Assembly (NCBI GenBank): GCA_963621245.1
Contig: CAVFCW010000001.1
Coordinates: 496,001-560,000, forward strand
DNA from: SIG603 sp963621245
GTDB lineage: Bacteria > Bacillota > Clostridia > Oscillospirales > Acutalibacteraceae
Reading direction: 5' to 3'
DNA length: 64,000 nt
The translations under genes and the position numbers were made by a program. This document shows positions 8,072-16,714 of the stretch, piece by piece. Every line of letters starts with the position of its first letter. Within the stretch, counting starts at the first letter, position 1. Under the pieces are notes generated by a model. It searched no databases, was not told the origin of the DNA, and saw only the letters and a list, made by a program, of their open reading frames with translations.

Positions 8072-9280
8072 TTATTCGTAATAAGTCTTGGCAAGTCCGC
8101 CCTCTGCGGTCTCTCGGTATTTTGAGAAAAGATCTCTTCCCGTCTCATACATAGTTTTAACAACAACGTCAAAACTGATTTTTCTCGAATATGTGAGGAA
8201 ATTTGCGAGATCCAAGGCATTTATCGCTCTCATTGCCGCAACGGCGTTTCGCTCTATACACGGAATTTGCACAAGACCGTTAATTGGGTCGCACGTGAGT
8301 CCCAAATGATGCTCCATTGCCACCTCAGCGGCATATTCTATCTGATCAAGCTCCATATCGAAAAGCTCGCCGAGAGCCGCAGCCGCCATGGAACATGCGG
8401 ATCCGATTTCAGCCTGACAACCGCATTCCGCACCGCTGATTGAAGCATTGGTTTTGATAATATTGCCGACGATTCCGCCGGCGGCAAGCGCACGCAAAAC
8501 CTGTCTGTCCGAGAAATGTCTTTTCTGCTGTTCGTAGTAAAGAACCGCTGGAACAACTCCGCAGCTTCCGCAAGTCGGTGCGGTAACTATTTTTCCGCCG
8601 CTTGCGTTCTCCTCACTGACCGCAAAAGCATAGGCGCACACAAGTCGGTTTTCTCTTGTTGCGTCCGATTCATCGATGTGATGCTGTTGAAAAAGAACCC
8701 TCGCCTTTCTCGAAACATTGAGTCCGCCGGCTAAAATTCCTTCGGCTTTGAGGCCTCGTCTGATTGCCGATTTCATGGTGTCCCAAACCTCGGCGAGATA
8801 ATCGAAAATTTCGTCGCCCTCAATCTCGTGAACATAATCGGAAAGTCTCAAATCGTTGTCCATGCAATAATCTTTTATTTCTGCGAAAGTTGAAAGCGGA
8901 TAAATATTCTCCGCCGAAGCCTCGGGTTTGCCCTCAATTTTGATTTTTCCGCCGCCCACGCTGTAAACCGTCCACGAATCGATACATCCGTTTTCTGCGT
9001 CAAAAGCCTCCAAAACCATGGTGTTCGGGTGCTTGAGAAAATCGTCCATGCCGTTCATGAAAACAACGCTTATCTCGCTCGGTGCAAATACCTTTTTGAT
9101 AATCTCGTCTGTTAAATGACCCTTCCCCGTTTTCGCAAGCGAGCCGTAAAGCGTCACCACATATCCCCCGGGAGCGTTTGGGTATGTCTCTTTGAAAAGT
9201 CTTGAAGCATACTCGGGACCCATGGTGTGAGATGAGCTCGGACCCGTACCTATCCTGTATAATTCTCTTAATGATTCCAT
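8072..9280 (-). CDS. sdaA: L-serine ammonia-lyase (iron-sulfur dependent, single chain)
   Basis: Converts L-serine to pyruvate and ammonia using an oxygen-labile [4Fe-4S] cluster. The N-terminal (beta) part starts with IGTGPSSSHTMGP. The C-terminal (alpha) part has the cluster/active-site cysteines in TAPTCGSCGVVPA, SGAECGCQAEIGSACSM and the stretch CDPINGLVQIPCIERN. At 402 residues it is shorter than the E. coli enzymes (~454) but both parts are present in one chain. RBS GAGGTAGTAACAG. It has its own promoter at 9308-9336. Confidence 0.95.
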   Translation of the reverse strand: MESLRELYRIGTGPSSSHTMGPEYASRLFKETYPNAPGGYVVTLYGSLAKTGKGHLTDEIIKKVFAPSEISVVFMNGMDDFLKHPNTMVLEAFDAENGCIDSWTVYSVGGGKIKIEGKPEASAENIYPLSTFAEIKDYCMDNDLRLSDYVHEIEGDEIFDYLAEVWDTMKSAIRRGLKAEGILAGGLNVSRKARVLFQQHHIDESDATRENRLVCAYAFAVSEENASGGKIVTAPTCGSCGVVPAVLYYEQQKRHFSDRQVLRALAAGGIVGNIIKTNASISGAECGCQAEIGSACSMAAAALGELFDMELDQIEYAAEVAMEHHLGLTCDPINGLVQIPCIERNAVAAMRAINALDLANFLTYSRKISFDVVVKTMYETGRDLFSKYRETAEGGLAKTYYE

Positions 9281-9307
9281 CTGTTACTACCTCGTTTTAT
9301 TTAGTTG

Positions 9308-9336
9308 AGTATAGCATATAATAATTATCTTTTCAA
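9308..9336 (-). promoter_or_regulatory. Predicted promoter of the serine dehydratase gene
   Basis: On the minus strand, TTGAAA (9331-9336) and TATACT (9308-9313) with a 17-base spacer, 28 bases before the start codon. Confidence 0.6.
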
Positions 9337-9356
9337 TCTGACGCAAACCGACGCAC

Positions 9357-9389
9357 AAAAAAGAACCGACCGCAAACGGGTCGGCTCTT
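9357..9389 (-). terminator. Terminator of the first sugar isomerase gene
   Basis: Stem of 11 bp with one mismatch (9361-9371 with 9379-9389, core CCGACC/GGTCGG). On the minus strand TTTTTT follows. It is 46 bases past the stop of the 9436-10305 gene. Confidence 0.75.
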
Positions 9390-9435
9390 CTCAAAACAAT
9401 AATTCTTAGGTAATTTTGTCAGAACAGATTTTATA

Positions 9436-10305
9436 TTATTCAAATACGATTCCGCTGTACTTGTGGAATGACTCCATGGAAATCTTGATGGACTCCATCT
9501 CTGTTTTCTGAGTAGCGTCCTGCTCGAGGATGCAGTACTCTGCGCCGGCCTCGTTGGCTGCGTCGAGAATCTCCTGAATAGGCATAATGCCGGTGCCGAC
9601 TTCGCAGAAGTCTGTCGGCTTTGCACCGTACTTGTTAAAGAACTCCTCAAAGCTTGCGACAGGAGTTGTGTCGTCCTTAGCGAGAAGGTTGATGTTGTGA
9701 TCAAAAACAGCTGTCTTTGAGAAATCCTTCTGATGAATTGCAAAAACTCTGCCCTTCATGTTCTTGAGAAGCTCGATGGGGTTCTTTCCGCCTCTCATAG
9801 CCCAGAAAGTATCAAGCTCGAATGTGACATAGTTGGGATCTGTGTTCTCGAGAACGAGATCATAGATTGTCTTGTCGCCAAACTTAACAAACTCGTGGAA
9901 GTGGTTGTGGAAAAGGAACTTCATGCCATTGTCAGCAAGAATCTTACCCATCTTGTTGTAGTACTCGCACTGTTTCATAACGTCGTCATAGCTGCTGTAC
10001 ATAGCTGCGGACTGACCGACAACAGTGTTTCCGACTGCCTTGTGCCATGCGATGATGGAAGGAAGTGTCTCCTCGTTAATCGGAGCGATGTGGCCGGAAA
10101 TAATCTTTGCGCCTGTGCCCTCGAGTGCGCCCAAAAGCTCCTCGGGAGACATACCGAATCCGGAACCGGGATCTTTATCTGCCTGATTGTTTGCCACCTC
10201 GAGATACTTATAACCGATAGAAGCAACCTCTTTGATTGCAGCTATAGGATCTTTAGCCATTGCCTCCTTGACGGAGAAAAGCTGAATGCCGACTTTCATT
10301 GCCAT
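9436..10305 (-). CDS. Sugar phosphate isomerase/epimerase (xylose isomerase-like TIM barrel)
   Basis: 289 residues of the AP-endonuclease-2/xylose-isomerase-like TIM-barrel superfamily, which isomerises or epimerises sugars, inositols and keto acids with a divalent metal. Visible features are the barrel strand MKVGIQLFSVK, LFHNHFHEF (metal-ligand region), and TFELDTFWAMRGG followed by FAIHQKD and DFCEVGTG with conserved acidic residues. No signal peptide. The substrate is unknown. The start chosen is the ATG of MAMKVG; a GTG four codons upstream overlaps the AAAGG ribosome site. The window holds a second member of the family at 19750-20637. Confidence 0.85.
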   Translation of the reverse strand: MAMKVGIQLFSVKEAMAKDPIAAIKEVASIGYKYLEVANNQADKDPGSGFGMSPEELLGALEGTGAKIISGHIAPINEETLPSIIAWHKAVGNTVVGQSAAMYSSYDDVMKQCEYYNKMGKILADNGMKFLFHNHFHEFVKFGDKTIYDLVLENTDPNYVTFELDTFWAMRGGKNPIELLKNMKGRVFAIHQKDFSKTAVFDHNINLLAKDDTTPVASFEEFFNKYGAKPTDFCEVGTGIMPIQEILDAANEAGAEYCILEQDATQKTEMESIKISMESFHKYSGIVFE

Positions 10306-10346
10306 AATAATACACACCTTTCAAAATTCAAAATTGCCTGAGCGAC

Positions 10347-10366
10347 GTGTAATTTTTTCATTACAC
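10347..10366. other. Leader hairpin before the sugar isomerase gene
   Basis: Perfect 7-bp stem GTGTAAT/ATTACAC with a 6-nt loop in the 5' leader of the minus-strand sugar isomerase transcript. No regulator or riboswitch class is recognised. Confidence 0.4.
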
Positions 10367-10418
10367 CTTAAAGAACGATTCCCACCGCAAAAATCATCAG
10401 TGAGACATCTGTATTGTC

Positions 10419-10448
10419 ATTATAACACATATATATCATAAAATACAA
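10419..10448 (-). promoter_or_regulatory. Predicted promoter of the first sugar isomerase gene
   Basis: On the minus strand TTGTAT (10443-10448) and TATAAT (10419-10424) with an 18-base spacer. This leaves a leader of about 105 bases before the start codon. Confidence 0.5.
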
Positions 10449-10500
10449 TAGTCGGTAATAAAATACTCTTTTTTTGTGCAGATAATCAATAGTTTTAAGC

Positions 10501-10529
10501 TTGACATTAATCCGATTTCGAATTATAAT
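10501..10529 (+). promoter_or_regulatory. Promoter of the marR-MATE operon
   Basis: Near-perfect sigma-A promoter: TTGACA (10501-10506), 17-base spacer, TATAAT (10524-10529). It is overlapped by the operator pair described separately. Confidence 0.8.
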
Positions 10530-10545
10530 TTAGTCCGATTTCGGA
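10511..10545. promoter_or_regulatory. Double MarR-type operator on the marR-MATE promoter
   Basis: Two copies of the pseudo-palindrome TCCGATTTCGRA: TCCGATTTCGAA at 10511-10522, between the -35 and -10 boxes, and TCCGATTTCGGA at 10534-10545, just after the -10 box. Their starts are 23 bases apart. The placement would block polymerase, as expected for an autorepressing MarR protein encoded 24 bases downstream. Confidence 0.65.
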
Positions 10546-10568
10546 TTTATTGAAAAAGGAGATTTATA

Positions 10569-11012
10569 ATGCCCGATGAAAACCGTGACCTCATTATGAG
10601 ATTTTGCATTGCATCCAATATAATCGACGAATGCTACTGGAGGCTTAGCCACGATACCGTTTACAGCAATTCCGAGGTATGCCTCATGTATGCGCTAAAC
10701 GACAGAAAAATCCACTCGCAAAAAGAAATCAGCGATAACTGGTGCATACCCAAAACCACGCTTAACACAACCGTTAAAAAGCTCGAAGCAAGCGGCGTTG
10801 TTAAGCTCCAAAAATCACAGGAAAAAGGAAGAGAAAAAGAGCTTTCTCTCACCGAGAGCGGGCGTGCCCTTGCCGAAGAGATACTAAAAAACATGTATGA
10901 AGCCGAAGATTTTGCCATGCGTGAGACGATGGCGAAATATCCCGACTTTATTGACGCCATAGAAAACTGGGCAGAACTTTTCAAATCGCAAATCGACAAA
11001 AACAAGGAGTAA
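10569..11012 (+). CDS. MarR-family transcriptional regulator
   Basis: A 147-residue winged-helix dimer of the MarR family. The DNA-binding part is visible as SQKEISDNWCIPKTTLNTTVKKL (recognition helix), followed by a wing with GREKELSLTESGR. MarR proteins usually repress a neighbouring transporter gene and release DNA on ligand binding. It is 4 bases upstream of a MATE exporter gene, so the two form an operon. The ligand is unknown. RBS AAAAAGGAGATTTATA. Confidence 0.9.
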   Translation: MPDENRDLIMRFCIASNIIDECYWRLSHDTVYSNSEVCLMYALNDRKIHSQKEISDNWCIPKTTLNTTVKKLEASGVVKLQKSQEKGREKELSLTESGRALAEEILKNMYEAEDFAMRETMAKYPDFIDAIENWAELFKSQIDKNKE

Positions 11013-11016
11013 AACA

Positions 11017-12375
11017 ATGACTGAGGTAAAGAAAGAAAAGAAACAGGAAATACAGCTTTCGGATCATTTCACCTATTCAAAGCTGTTTAAATTCACACTT
11101 CCGTCCATCGCAACCATGATATTCACATCGATTTATTCCGTTGTGGACGGATTTTTCATCTCAAACTACGCGGGCAAAACAGCATTCGCATCCGTAAACT
11201 ACATTATGCCCGTGCTTATGATTTTGGGCACGGTCGGTTTCATGGTCGGAACGGGAGGTTCGGCGCTTGTCGGTAAAACTCTCGGCGAGGGCGACAAGAA
11301 AAAAGCAAGCGAGCTTTTCTCCCTCTTCACGGCATTCGCATTCGCTCTCGGCGTTTTTATTTCGGTGCTCGGATTCATCTTTCTGCCGCAGCTTACGGTT
11401 CTCCTCGGCGCTGACGAGAGCATGGTGTCTTACTGCGTTCTTTACGGCAGAATAATTATTGCGGCAAACCCGTTCTTCATTCTCCAGATGATGTTCATGA
11501 ACTTCTTCATCACGGCAGGAAAACCGAAACTAGGACTTGTCTCCACAATCGGAGCGGGATGCGCCAACATGGTTCTCGATTATCTTCTTGTCGGTGTGTT
11601 CGGTTTAGGCGTTGCGGGTGCGGCTGTTGCAACAACCGTTTCTCAGCTTTTCGGCGGCATATTCCCTCTTGTTTATTTTGCCATGCCGAAAAACACAAGC
11701 ACACTTCGTTTCACTAAATTCAAAGTTGATTTCTCCGCAATATTTAAAGCCTGTTCAAATGGTGTTAGCGAACTTTTAAGCAATATATCCATGTCGGTTG
11801 TCGGTATGCTCTATAACGCTCAGCTTATGAAATACGGCGGGCAAAACGCCGTTGCCGCTTACGGTGTTCTCATGTATCTCGGTATGATATTCTCAGCTTG
11901 CTTCATCGGCTACTCAGTCGGAACAGCTCCCATTGTATCGTTTAACTACGGCGCCGCAAACACATCCGAACTTCAGAACATGAGAAAGAAAAGCCTTACC
12001 CTCATCGGAAGTTGCGGAATCGCCATGGTTCTCCTCTCTTGGTTCCTCTCCGAGCCGCTTTCAAGGGCGTTTGCCGGCTATGATGCAGAACTCCTCGAGA
12101 TGACTATCGCCGCATTCAAGATTTATTCCTTTGCGTTTGCGTTCATGGGAATTTCAATCTACGGCTCGTCATTCTTCACCGCCCTCAACAACGGTTTGAT
12201 TTCAGCCGTTATCTCGGTTCTTCGTACCGTTGTTTTCCAAGTGGGATGCATACTTCTTCTTCCGCTCATACTCGGAGTTGACGGAATCTGGTACTCGATT
12301 GTTGTTGCGGAGCTCCTCTCCATGGCAGTAACAGTCATTCTCATCGTCACTCAAAGAAAAAAATATCACTATTGA
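11017..12375 (+). CDS. MATE-family efflux transporter
   Basis: 452 residues with about 12 membrane segments, of the multidrug-and-toxin-extrusion family (NorM/DinF/MepA-like), driven by Na+ or H+. The N-terminal lobe begins FTLPSIATMIFTSIYSVVDGFFIS. The second lobe has the repeat-type region YGVLMYLGMIFSACFIGYSVG, and a GAGCANMVLDYLLVGVFGLGV stretch is typical of MepA-like proteins. It is controlled together with the upstream MarR regulator. RBS AAGGAG. Confidence 0.93.
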   Translation: MTEVKKEKKQEIQLSDHFTYSKLFKFTLPSIATMIFTSIYSVVDGFFISNYAGKTAFASVNYIMPVLMILGTVGFMVGTGGSALVGKTLGEGDKKKASELFSLFTAFAFALGVFISVLGFIFLPQLTVLLGADESMVSYCVLYGRIIIAANPFFILQMMFMNFFITAGKPKLGLVSTIGAGCANMVLDYLLVGVFGLGVAGAAVATTVSQLFGGIFPLVYFAMPKNTSTLRFTKFKVDFSAIFKACSNGVSELLSNISMSVVGMLYNAQLMKYGGQNAVAAYGVLMYLGMIFSACFIGYSVGTAPIVSFNYGAANTSELQNMRKKSLTLIGSCGIAMVLLSWFLSEPLSRAFAGYDAELLEMTIAAFKIYSFAFAFMGISIYGSSFFTALNNGLISAVISVLRTVVFQVGCILLLPLILGVDGIWYSIVVAELLSMAVTVILIVTQRKKYHY

Positions 12376-12388
12376 TTTTGATAAAGCC

Positions 12389-12430
12389 AAAAGGAACAAG
12401 TCCGGCGTTTTCGTCGGGCTTGTTCCTTTT
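12389..12430. terminator. Bidirectional terminator between the MATE and epimerase genes
   Basis: 19-bp stem (12389-12407 with 12412-12430, one wobble) and a 4-nt loop, with T-rich flanks on both sides. It ends both convergent genes. Confidence 0.88.
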
Positions 12431-12432
12431 TC

Positions 12433-13326
12433 TCAGTAGACCGCAAGCGACCAAGATATTTTCTCGGTTTCGTGCGGTTTTATTTTTATTCTGTCGTTCA
12501 TTTTGTCGATTTCTTCATCGATGCCGTCACGGCCCGGGAGCGAACTCCACGGCTCAAGGCAAATGTACGGAGCGTCTGTTTTGTCGGCGTGCCAAAAGCC
12601 GATATACGGCACATTGGGATATTTCATCGTGACAAAACGCTCTCCCTTTTCGCTTTTAAGACTCACCTCATGCGGCGTATCCGTGAGAACTATTGCGTCA
12701 TCGTCAAAAAGCGAATGGTAAAGGTTAAATCCGTTATTTTCGTCAAGCTCAAACTGCGGTCTTTCTTCCGTTGTAAGTCCCGCTGAGGAGAAAATAACTC
12801 TTCTCGGCTTGCACGCTGTCGGAAATTCTATTCTGTAATCCTCGAACTTAAGTCCGTTTTCCATCGGCAGATTAATTCCCGGGTGACCGCCCACGGCGCA
12901 AAAAATTTCGCCATCCGATTTGTTTTCAATTTCATAGGCGCAAAAAATTTCGCTGTCTTTTAAGCGGAAACTTAAGTGCAAATCAAAACTGAAAGGAAAT
13001 TTCCCCTCTTTTGCCCACTTTTCACCGTCAAGATAAAAACAAACGCTGTCTTTATCTTGTGTTTGAAGCTCTAAAGGTTCGCCCCTCAAAAAACCATGGA
13101 GTTTCATGTCATAGCTTTTTCCGCCGTAACTAAACTTACTGTCAAAAAGTCTGCCGATAAACGGAAATAGGTTCGGTGCTTTCTCGTCCCAGTAGGCTTT
13201 GTCGCCTTGCCAGAGGTATTCTCTGCCCGTTTTCTTCAAAATGACGGAATCGAGACTTCCGCCCGTTTCGGATATTTTTACAGTGAGATAATCGTTTTCA
13301 ATCGTGAATAAATTGTTGTTTTCCAT
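12433..13326 (-). CDS. Aldose 1-epimerase family protein (LacX-like)
   Basis: 297 residues of the galactose-mutarotase-like beta-sandwich fold. Motifs include YLWQGDKAYWDEKAPNLFPFIG at the N-terminus, KLHGFLR (catalytic His region), GGHPGINLP (second His) and CLEPWSSLPGRDG (catalytic Glu). This set matches the bacterial LacX/YihR-type aldose-1-epimerase subgroup, which interconverts anomers of sugars or sugar phosphates. Monocistronic with its own promoter (13347-13375). Confidence 0.88.
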   Translation of the reverse strand: MENNNLFTIENDYLTVKISETGGSLDSVILKKTGREYLWQGDKAYWDEKAPNLFPFIGRLFDSKFSYGGKSYDMKLHGFLRGEPLELQTQDKDSVCFYLDGEKWAKEGKFPFSFDLHLSFRLKDSEIFCAYEIENKSDGEIFCAVGGHPGINLPMENGLKFEDYRIEFPTACKPRRVIFSSAGLTTEERPQFELDENNGFNLYHSLFDDDAIVLTDTPHEVSLKSEKGERFVTMKYPNVPYIGFWHADKTDAPYICLEPWSSLPGRDGIDEEIDKMNDRIKIKPHETEKISWSLAVY

Positions 13327-13346
13327 ATTTCCACCGCCTTTTCTTC

Positions 13347-13375
13347 ATAATATCCGATTTGAGTGTTAATTTCAA
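13347..13375 (-). promoter_or_regulatory. Predicted promoter of the aldose epimerase gene
   Basis: On the minus strand, TTGAAA (13370-13375) and TATTAT (13347-13352), 17-base spacer, 20 bases before the start codon. Confidence 0.55.
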
Positions 13376-13393
13376 CCACGCAAAAAGAAAACA

Positions 13394-13415
13394 GCACCTC
13401 GGTTTTCCGAGATGC
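13394..13415 (-). terminator. Terminator of the MMPL/heptad-repeat operon
   Basis: GCACCTCGG (13394-13402)/CCGAGATGC (13407-13415) with a TTTT loop and one mismatch. The minus strand continues TGTTTTCTTTTTG. Confidence 0.7.
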
Positions 13416-13498
13416 CGTTCCCTAAATTATGCCTTCTAAATCTAAGATAAAAGAATGAATTCCATATCCGACTTAATCGAAAGTTATGTTAGCAGAAA

Positions 13499-16400
13499 TT
13501 AATCTGCGCTTGATGTCGACTCCTCTGAGCTTTCTTCGCTTGTCTCGGATGAAGCATCGGACGAATCGTCCTTAGCCTTAATCTCGGAACCCTTGAAGAT
13601 GAACTTTGTGGAGCACTCTGTTGTGCTTGTTGCACCTGAGAACGAACCGGCGTTCTTAGCGAGATCCTGAAGAGCCTTGAGTCTGTTGATGAGCTCAGGA
13701 ACGTTATCCTCGTAAAGCTTGATAACCTTGTCGATACCGTCCTTCTTGAAGGTCTTCATTCCGTCATAGAGCTCCTTAGCACCGTCAGAAAGTGTCTTTG
13801 TGCCGTCTGCGAGAGTTACTGTGCCGTCATAAAGCGACTGTGTACCGCTTGCAAGTGTTGAAACACCGGACTTGAGTGAACCTGTACCGTCAACCAAGGA
13901 CTCTGTGCCGCTCTTGAGGGTGGAAGCACCGTCGTTAAGAGCAGAGTTGCTGTCTGTTGCAGTCTTGAGACCGACTGTGAGTGAATGTGAACCGTCATAA
14001 AGTGCGATAGCACCGTTGTTGAGCGAAGCCGCACCGTTATTGAGTGTGTCGTTGTTGTCTGTTGCAGTCTTGAGGCCTGCTGTCAAAGAACTTGAACCGC
14101 TGTAGAGTTCGTTAGCACCGCTGGTAAGTGAAGCAGCACCGTTATTGAGTTTGTCGTTGTTTCCTGTTACGGTCAAGAGTGCGCCTGTGATTGTCTCAGA
14201 ACCGGAATAAATCTGCGAAGTTCCGTTTGCAAGCTTGGTAACATTCTCTGCAAGATTTCCGGAAACAGATTTGTTAAGAGCACTTGCACCGGCGTTAACC
14301 TGAGCAGCACCGCTCTTGAGCTTTGATATGTTATCGCAGAGAGTAGGAACTGAAGCGTTGAGCTGTGTAAGACCGGCTGACAAGCCCTGTGCGCCTGCTA
14401 CTGCACTGTTAACAGCATTAACGAGAGATGGGGTCTTTTCTGTTCCCGTTTCTACTGCAATTTTAAGATTTGTAAGGCCGCCGCTGAGCTGTTCTGCAGT
14501 GTTCTTGAGTGTATCAAGCTGTGCGCTTGAAGAGTTGAGCGAGTCAACATTTGTCTGAACGTCCTTAACTTTTGTCTCAACTGTACTTACATTAGTCTGA
14601 ATTGCGGAAGTTGCCTCTTCAACAGTCTTTACATTGTCGCTGATTTCGGTTGTTTTTTCGTTTGCAACAACATAACCGTTTAGAATTTGGCTTACATCGC
14701 TGGAAATGTCAGTTGCACTACTACTGATTGTAGCCGAGGAATTCGTCACGTAATCCAAATAGCCGTATATGCTACTACATGCGTTTTGAAGATTAGCTAT
14801 AACATTCGGATCAGTATCAGCCGGAAGACTTGCAATTAACGAAGAAATTGTATCAGCTGCTGAGCTTATGTTTGCCGCATTATTGTATATAGCAGTTACA
14901 TTTTCGCCAATAGAAGATGCTTTATCGTTTACGTCGTTAGCAGAAGAAGAGATTATACTTAAATTATTCGAAATCTGAGTTGTTGAACTTGCTGTGTTAT
15001 CATAAATTTTCTGAGCTGCGTCACGTGCAGTCTGTGCATTTGCTGCAACAGAACTTACATTTTCAGAAATTGTCTCACTGTCTTTTACTATCTGTGTGCC
15101 GACAGTACCTACATTTGATAAACCTGCGTTTACGCCGGAAGCAGCTTTTGCAAGAGTGCCGAGGTTTTCGTTAACGCTGTTAACACCCGACTGAATGCTT
15201 GTAAGGCCGTTGTAAAGAGTTGTGCTTCCGTCTGCAAGGCTACCAACATTCTTAGTAAGTTCGCTCTTCTCGATACCGTCTACAAGATCATTCAGTCCAC
15301 CAGAAACCTGTGCTGTACCTTTAGCGAGGCTCTCCGTTGCACTTACAAGAGACGGATTCTCTTTGCTGCCTACGTTAATTGCGGAGTCGAGCTGGCTTAA
15401 ACCGTCGCTCACGGTTTTAAGATTTGATGTAAGATCAGAGGAACCGTTGTAAATCTTGAGAACACCGGCTGTGTAATCTGAGATACCGCTCTGAAGTGTA
15501 GCTGTACCGTCTGAAAGTGAAGCTGCACCGTTTGTAATCAGCTGTGAACCCTGGTAAGCTGTGAGGATACCGGCTGTGTAATCTGCGATACCGCTCTGAA
15601 GTGTAGCTGTACCGTTTGAAAGTGTAGCTGCACCGTCTGTAATCTGCTGTGAACCCTGGTAAGCTGTGAGGATACCGGCTGTGTAATCTGCGATACCGCT
15701 CTTGAGTGTGCCAACGCCTGAATCGAGACTCTGAGCACCGCTGTCAAGCTGATTTACACCGTCGGAGAGTGTGCCGTTAACGCTGTCATTAAGTGTTTTT
15801 GCACCGTCCTTGAGTTCGCCGGCGCCGCTGTCAAGCTTCTCTGCGCCCTCGCTAATCTGCTTGGAACCGTCGATGAGCTTATCTGTTGCGTCTGTGAGCT
15901 CGTCAAGCTTATCCTCGATATCGTCAAGGGAAGTATCCTCGCTGACATCGAGATCTGTGAAGATTTCGCTTGTAGCTACGGAACCGGAAAGTTTCATCTC
16001 GAAGTTTGTTGCGTCAAGCTCAATCTTAACGCTGCTCGGAATTTCGGGCTTATCGATGTTAACATCGTCGCTTGCGAAGTCATCGATGCCGAGGCTCTCG
16101 GAGAGACCCGGGAAGCCGTAACCGACTACAACTGTTCTGTCGCCGTCGTTGATAACTTTACCGTTATCAATCTCAAGGTTGGAAACCTTCTCGTTGTCGA
16201 AAATGAATCCGGAAGCTACAAGATAAGGAACATACATGTCTCTCTTCTTGCTGCCGACCTTAACGGACTGCTTTGTGTTGTTTGAATATTTGATGTCAAT
16301 CTCTACGTGACCCGTTGCGCCAGCGAGCTGGTCAGCTGTTACAGTCTTGCCGTCGAGCTTATATGTGATTTCAATTCCTACAGGGAGTTTCTTTGAGGAA

Positions 16401-16714
16401 GTACCCTTGTAGTAAACGTCTTCGCCGTTTGTTGTCCATGTGAGAGAAGAGCCTGAGCCTGAGCTCTGAGCGTCTCCCTTGACAACCTCGATATCCGAAA
16501 GATCGGATGAGTCTGACAAAGAAGCCTTATTCATAAGATTCTGAAGCCATACCGAAACGATTGTTTCCTGTGCGCTGCCGTCCGAATTCTCGACAACGTA
16601 AACTGTTTCGGTTTTCTTTGCGTCTGCCTCCGCTGCGAAAGCTCCGACCGAGCCTGCGGAAGCTAACATTGATAAGCTAAGCAAAATTGCTACTGCTTTT
16701 TTAGCTGTTTTCAA
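13499..16714 (-). CDS. Secreted heptad-repeat (X-X-X-Leu-X-X-Gly) protein, partner of the MMPL exporter
   Basis: 1071 residues. A signal peptide (1 to ~28, ending AFAAEA) is followed by a beta-rich domain (~35-250). Next come long arrays of a 7-residue pattern with Leu and Gly (LxxGxxxLxxGAxxL), a coiled-coil part rich in Ser/Asn/Ala (~440-770), more heptad arrays, and an acidic Ser-rich tail. No transmembrane segment follows the signal peptide and there is no LPXTG or SLH motif. The heptad pattern is that of YhgE/Pip-type proteins, but those carry membrane segments at both ends. The start is a TTG with AAGGAGG nine bases before it; it overlaps the MMPL gene by 14 bases, so the two are coupled. 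Probably an extracellular adaptor or channel-like partner of the exporter; this role is inferred. Confidence 0.85.
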   Translation of the reverse strand: MKTAKKAVAILLSLSMLASAGSVGAFAAEADAKKTETVYVVENSDGSAQETIVSVWLQNLMNKASLSDSSDLSDIEVVKGDAQSSGSGSSLTWTTNGEDVYYKGTSSKKLPVGIEITYKLDGKTVTADQLAGATGHVEIDIKYSNNTKQSVKVGSKKRDMYVPYLVASGFIFDNEKVSNLEIDNGKVINDGDRTVVVGYGFPGLSESLGIDDFASDDVNIDKPEIPSSVKIELDATNFEMKLSGSVATSEIFTDLDVSEDTSLDDIEDKLDELTDATDKLIDGSKQISEGAEKLDSGAGELKDGAKTLNDSVNGTLSDGVNQLDSGAQSLDSGVGTLKSGIADYTAGILTAYQGSQQITDGAATLSNGTATLQSGIADYTAGILTAYQGSQLITNGAASLSDGTATLQSGISDYTAGVLKIYNGSSDLTSNLKTVSDGLSQLDSAINVGSKENPSLVSATESLAKGTAQVSGGLNDLVDGIEKSELTKNVGSLADGSTTLYNGLTSIQSGVNSVNENLGTLAKAASGVNAGLSNVGTVGTQIVKDSETISENVSSVAANAQTARDAAQKIYDNTASSTTQISNNLSIISSSANDVNDKASSIGENVTAIYNNAANISSAADTISSLIASLPADTDPNVIANLQNACSSIYGYLDYVTNSSATISSSATDISSDVSQILNGYVVANEKTTEISDNVKTVEEATSAIQTNVSTVETKVKDVQTNVDSLNSSSAQLDTLKNTAEQLSGGLTNLKIAVETGTEKTPSLVNAVNSAVAGAQGLSAGLTQLNASVPTLCDNISKLKSGAAQVNAGASALNKSVSGNLAENVTKLANGTSQIYSGSETITGALLTVTGNNDKLNNGAASLTSGANELYSGSSSLTAGLKTATDNNDTLNNGAASLNNGAIALYDGSHSLTVGLKTATDSNSALNDGASTLKSGTESLVDGTGSLKSGVSTLASGTQSLYDGTVTLADGTKTLSDGAKELYDGMKTFKKDGIDKVIKLYEDNVPELINRLKALQDLAKNAGSFSGATSTTECSTKFIFKGSEIKAKDDSSDASSETSEESSEESTSSAD
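13940..14185 (-). repeat. 105-bp tandem repeat inside the heptad-repeat gene (3' array)
   Basis: A 35-codon unit (five heptads, containing LKTATD and NNGAASL) repeats in tandem with high DNA similarity, about two copies plus partial flanks. It encodes part of the Leu/Gly heptad array. Confidence 0.65.
15445..15710 (-). repeat. 105-bp tandem repeat inside the heptad-repeat gene (5' array)
   Basis: A 35-codon unit containing GIADYTAGILTAYQGSQ recurs three times at 105-base steps, with cores near 15655, 15550 and 15445. The two leading copies are nearly identical at DNA level; the third is diverged. Confidence 0.7.

Noticed and set aside
9733..10341. 202-codon plus-strand reading frame
   Set aside because: Antisense to the first sugar isomerase gene and crosses its promoter region; no ribosome site.
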